64,000 nucleotides of DNA from positions 248,001-312,000 of the forward strand of contig OZ255827.1 of assembly GCA_965277625.1 (NCBI GenBank), written 5' to 3'. The position numbers and the translations under genes are program-made. Below the pieces are notes generated by a model that was not told where the DNA came from, made no database searches, and saw only the letters and a list, made by a program, of their open reading frames with translations. This document shows positions 61,999 through 64,000 of this stretch, piece after piece. The number at the start of each line of letters is the position of its first letter. Position 1 is the stretch's first letter. This DNA comes from G965195345 sp965277625 (lineage in GTDB: Bacteria > Pseudomonadota > Gammaproteobacteria > CAKMZV01).

Positions 61999-63777
61999 AT
62001 GTCAAAAATATTTGAATCACCCAGTGATTTACCCGAAGAAATCGAAGCGAACGTATTAGAAGCTCTGGTGGAGCTTGGTAATGCACAAGGCTTTATCAGT
62101 TATTTAGACATTGAGTCTCAATTTGAAGAAATGCCTCGTGATCCTGATGCTCTAGAGTATTTGATTGGATTTTTAGAGGACCACGACATTATTGTCACGG
62201 AAGAATCCATTCACGATGACATGTTTGGCGAAAATACCACGAGAAAACACGCTCAAAATAATTCGGAAGCTGAGCCCCAAGATTCAGATTTGGCCGCCAT
62301 TGCCAATGAGCTTGGCAGGACAACCGATCCGACCAGAATGTACATGCGTGAAATGGGCATCAATAGCCTGCTCACTCGAGCCCAGGAAATTACCATAGCG
62401 CGGAATATCGAAGCCAGTAAAAAAGTTTTACACGAACAATTGTACGGCTACTCTCGCTTGGTTCACTTGTTAGAAGTTGACTTTGCGAGAATCAAAACCC
62501 AAGAACACAAGGTTGGGGATATTGTCATAGGTTTGGCATGGCCAGATGAAGATCATATCACCGTTGAAGAATATTTGACACAAATGTCCAATGAAGAAGA
62601 GAATGTGTTCGAAGTCGTCAGCTTCACATTGGCGCAATTACATGAGTTTGTTGCCCGCGTGGTCTCAGCCAAAACCCTCAAATCGCGTAAAAACATTCTT
62701 AGGGAAGTGCGTTTGTCGAATGTGTTTATTATAAAAGTGCTGGCAGATGTGACCAAATTTGCCCAAGAAATTCGTCAGAAAGAATCGGTTATTCGTGAAA
62801 CTTTAATCAGTAAATTGAAATTTGATCGCAAGGAAGTGGTTAAGGCTTACAACAAGCAAAAGAAATATGGCGATTGGATCGAAAATTTATTGAAAAACAG
62901 AGAAATAAAATCCGAGAGCGAAAAATACTATGTTGATTTTGTGAATCATGCCCAAGCGGAGCTAAATCGCATTCCAGACCAGATCGGTATTAGCATACCC
63001 AAACTGAAAGAATTGGAATTGAACTTAAGCAATAGTAGCAGTCAAATCCAGGTCTATAAGGACCAAATGATAGAGGCGAATTTACGATTGGTCATTTCAA
63101 TTGCCAAAAAATACAGCAACCGAGGATTACAATTTTTAGATGTGATTCAAGAAGGCAACATCGGTCTCATGAAAGCTGTGGATAAATTTGAATTTAGGCG
63201 CGGTTACAAGTTTTCAACCTATGCGACTTGGTGGATTCGACAAGCAATTACGCGATCCATAGCCGATCAAGCTCGGACCGTTCGAGTCCCAGTACATATG
63301 ATTGAAACCATCAATAAAATGAAAAAAATGCAAACCAAGCTATTGCAAGAACATGGACGGACGCCCACCATAGATGAGTTGGCTGAAACCATGGAAATGC
63401 TGCCTTCTAAAATTCAGCAAATATTCAAAGTTTCATTGGAACCGAGTTCTTTAGATGCGCCGATTGGCGATGAAGAAGATTCCTCATTGGGTGATTTTAT
63501 TGCTGATGAAAATCTTTCCTCACCAGAAGTGGCTGCTGAAAAACAAGGCTTAACGGAAATGGTTGAATCTTTGTTGGGTGAGCTGAGTAAAAGAGAAATC
63601 GATGTGGTCAAAATGCGATTTGGCATTGGTACGCCCACAGAATATACTTTAGAAGAGGTGGGTCGTCAATACAGTGTCACGCGCGAAAGAATTCGTCAAA
63701 TTGAGGCAAAAGCACTCAAAAAACTCCGCCATCCCATGCGCATTGATCGGTTAAGAAGTTTCTTGAATGATCGCTGA
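61999..63777 (+). CDS. rpoD: RNA polymerase primary sigma factor (sigma-70)
   Basis: 592 residues (E. coli 613). Region 1.1 fills the first 80 residues; GRTTDPTRMYMREMG (about 104-118) is region 1.2. A non-conserved region follows, with fewer acidic runs than in E. coli. Region 2 (about 355-430) has EANLRLVISIAKKY, GLQFLDVIQEGNIGLMKAVDKFE and YATWWIRQAITRSI, which reads and melts the -10. Region 3 has TVRVPVHMIETINK; region 4.2 VTRERIRQIEAKALKKLRH binds the -35. It directs RNA polymerase to housekeeping promoters. dnaG and rpsU, common neighbours, are not present on the upstream side. Confidence 0.97.
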   Translation: MSKIFESPSDLPEEIEANVLEALVELGNAQGFISYLDIESQFEEMPRDPDALEYLIGFLEDHDIIVTEESIHDDMFGENTTRKHAQNNSEAEPQDSDLAAIANELGRTTDPTRMYMREMGINSLLTRAQEITIARNIEASKKVLHEQLYGYSRLVHLLEVDFARIKTQEHKVGDIVIGLAWPDEDHITVEEYLTQMSNEEENVFEVVSFTLAQLHEFVARVVSAKTLKSRKNILREVRLSNVFIIKVLADVTKFAQEIRQKESVIRETLISKLKFDRKEVVKAYNKQKKYGDWIENLLKNREIKSESEKYYVDFVNHAQAELNRIPDQIGISIPKLKELELNLSNSSSQIQVYKDQMIEANLRLVISIAKKYSNRGLQFLDVIQEGNIGLMKAVDKFEFRRGYKFSTYATWWIRQAITRSIADQARTVRVPVHMIETINKMKKMQTKLLQEHGRTPTIDELAETMEMLPSKIQQIFKVSLEPSSLDAPIGDEEDSSLGDFIADENLSSPEVAAEKQGLTEMVESLLGELSKREIDVVKMRFGIGTPTEYTLEEVGRQYSVTRERIRQIEAKALKKLRHPMRIDRLRSFLNDR

Positions 63778-63779
63778 GT

Positions 63780-64000
63780 CTAAGAAGCCTCTGATTTAAT
63801 ACTGAAACTTTCGCCACAACCACAACTGTCCTCAACATTTGGATTGTTGAACTCGAATCCTTGATTCAATAAATTGTGCTTGGTAAAACCGACGGTCATT
63901 CCACTGATCACCGGCAAGCTTTTTTGGTCCACAACAACTTTGACACCATGACTCTCAAAAATGGTGTCTTTGTCTCCAACTTCATCCGCGTAATCAACGA
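63780..64000 (-). CDS. A-type iron-sulfur carrier protein (IscA/ErpA family), C-terminal part
   Basis: The minus strand entering from the right edge reads about 73 residues to a TAG at 63780-63782. It shows FESHGVKVVVDQKSLPV, NQGFEFNNPNVEDS and the cysteine pair CGCGESFSI, two of the three conserved Fe-S ligands of A-type carriers. The first cysteine lies outside the window. The HGVKVVVD and NPNV-CGCGESF text is closest to IscA, but ErpA or SufA cannot be excluded. It carries Fe-S clusters to target enzymes, which would include BioB. It converges with rpoD, 2 bp apart. Confidence 0.9.
   Translation of the reverse strand, partial: VDYADEVGDKDTIFESHGVKVVVDQKSLPVISGMTVGFTKHNLLNQGFEFNNPNVEDSCGCGESFSIKSEAS

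Overview
The window reads as chromosome of a moderately AT-rich gammaproteobacterium. The F1Fo ATP synthase operon, pntAB, fad genes, htpG, ileS-lspA, bioBF and rpoD all have gammaproteobacterial-type sequence. I cannot fix the genus by eye. There is no phage, IS element, CRISPR array, rRNA or tRNA that I can recognise.

Layout from left to right. 1-4112: a truncated GNAT acetyltransferase, then a second GNAT gene followed by a polar amino acid ABC importer (ATPase, ArgT/HisJ-like binding protein, two permeases). 4176-4751: an orphan outer-membrane beta-barrel-like protein. 5504-8455: pntAB, the proton-translocating transhydrogenase. 8538-14785 (minus): a fatty-acid oxidation operon (fused hydroxyacyl-CoA dehydrogenase/enoyl-CoA hydratase, thiolase, nitronate monooxygenase, acyl-CoA ligase). 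15108-19737: a small DUF2306-like membrane protein, an FKBP peptidyl-prolyl isomerase, three membrane exporters, and an Ada-like regulator/DNA repair protein. 19929-38562 (minus): two giant paralogous lipoproteins of 2994 and 3147 residues. 38923-42006: a short PutA. 42496-49618 (minus): a ten-gene ATP synthase operon. 49725-53092 (minus): psd and a DUF2723 glycosyltransferase-like membrane protein. 53221-63777: htpG, lspA/ileS, bioB-bioF-maf and rpoD. The right edge cuts an A-type iron-sulfur carrier gene.

The most unusual part is the roughly 18.6 kb pair of giant genes. Both proteins have a lipobox followed by a glycine-rich tether, tens of Ig/cadherin-like beta repeats, cysteine-free C-type-lectin-like cassettes (three in one protein, one in the other), a small fibronectin-like domain with a conserved cysteine pair, and a C-terminal seven-repeat FG-GAP-type beta-propeller. 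I infer long surface stalks with lectin-like and integrin-head-like modules, probably adhesins. The two share a modular plan and a conserved N-terminus, so they come from duplication followed by repeat shuffling.

Other points of note are as follows. Three genes (a GNAT gene, the atp operon and bioB) have a TATAAT exactly 8 nt before their start codon and no visible Shine-Dalgarno, which suggests leaderless mRNAs. IleRS has lost three of the four cysteines of its C-terminal zinc site. ATP synthase subunit c carries Glu-Ser at the ion site plus a Trp in the opposing helix. A small coding-like remnant lies just after the first giant gene.
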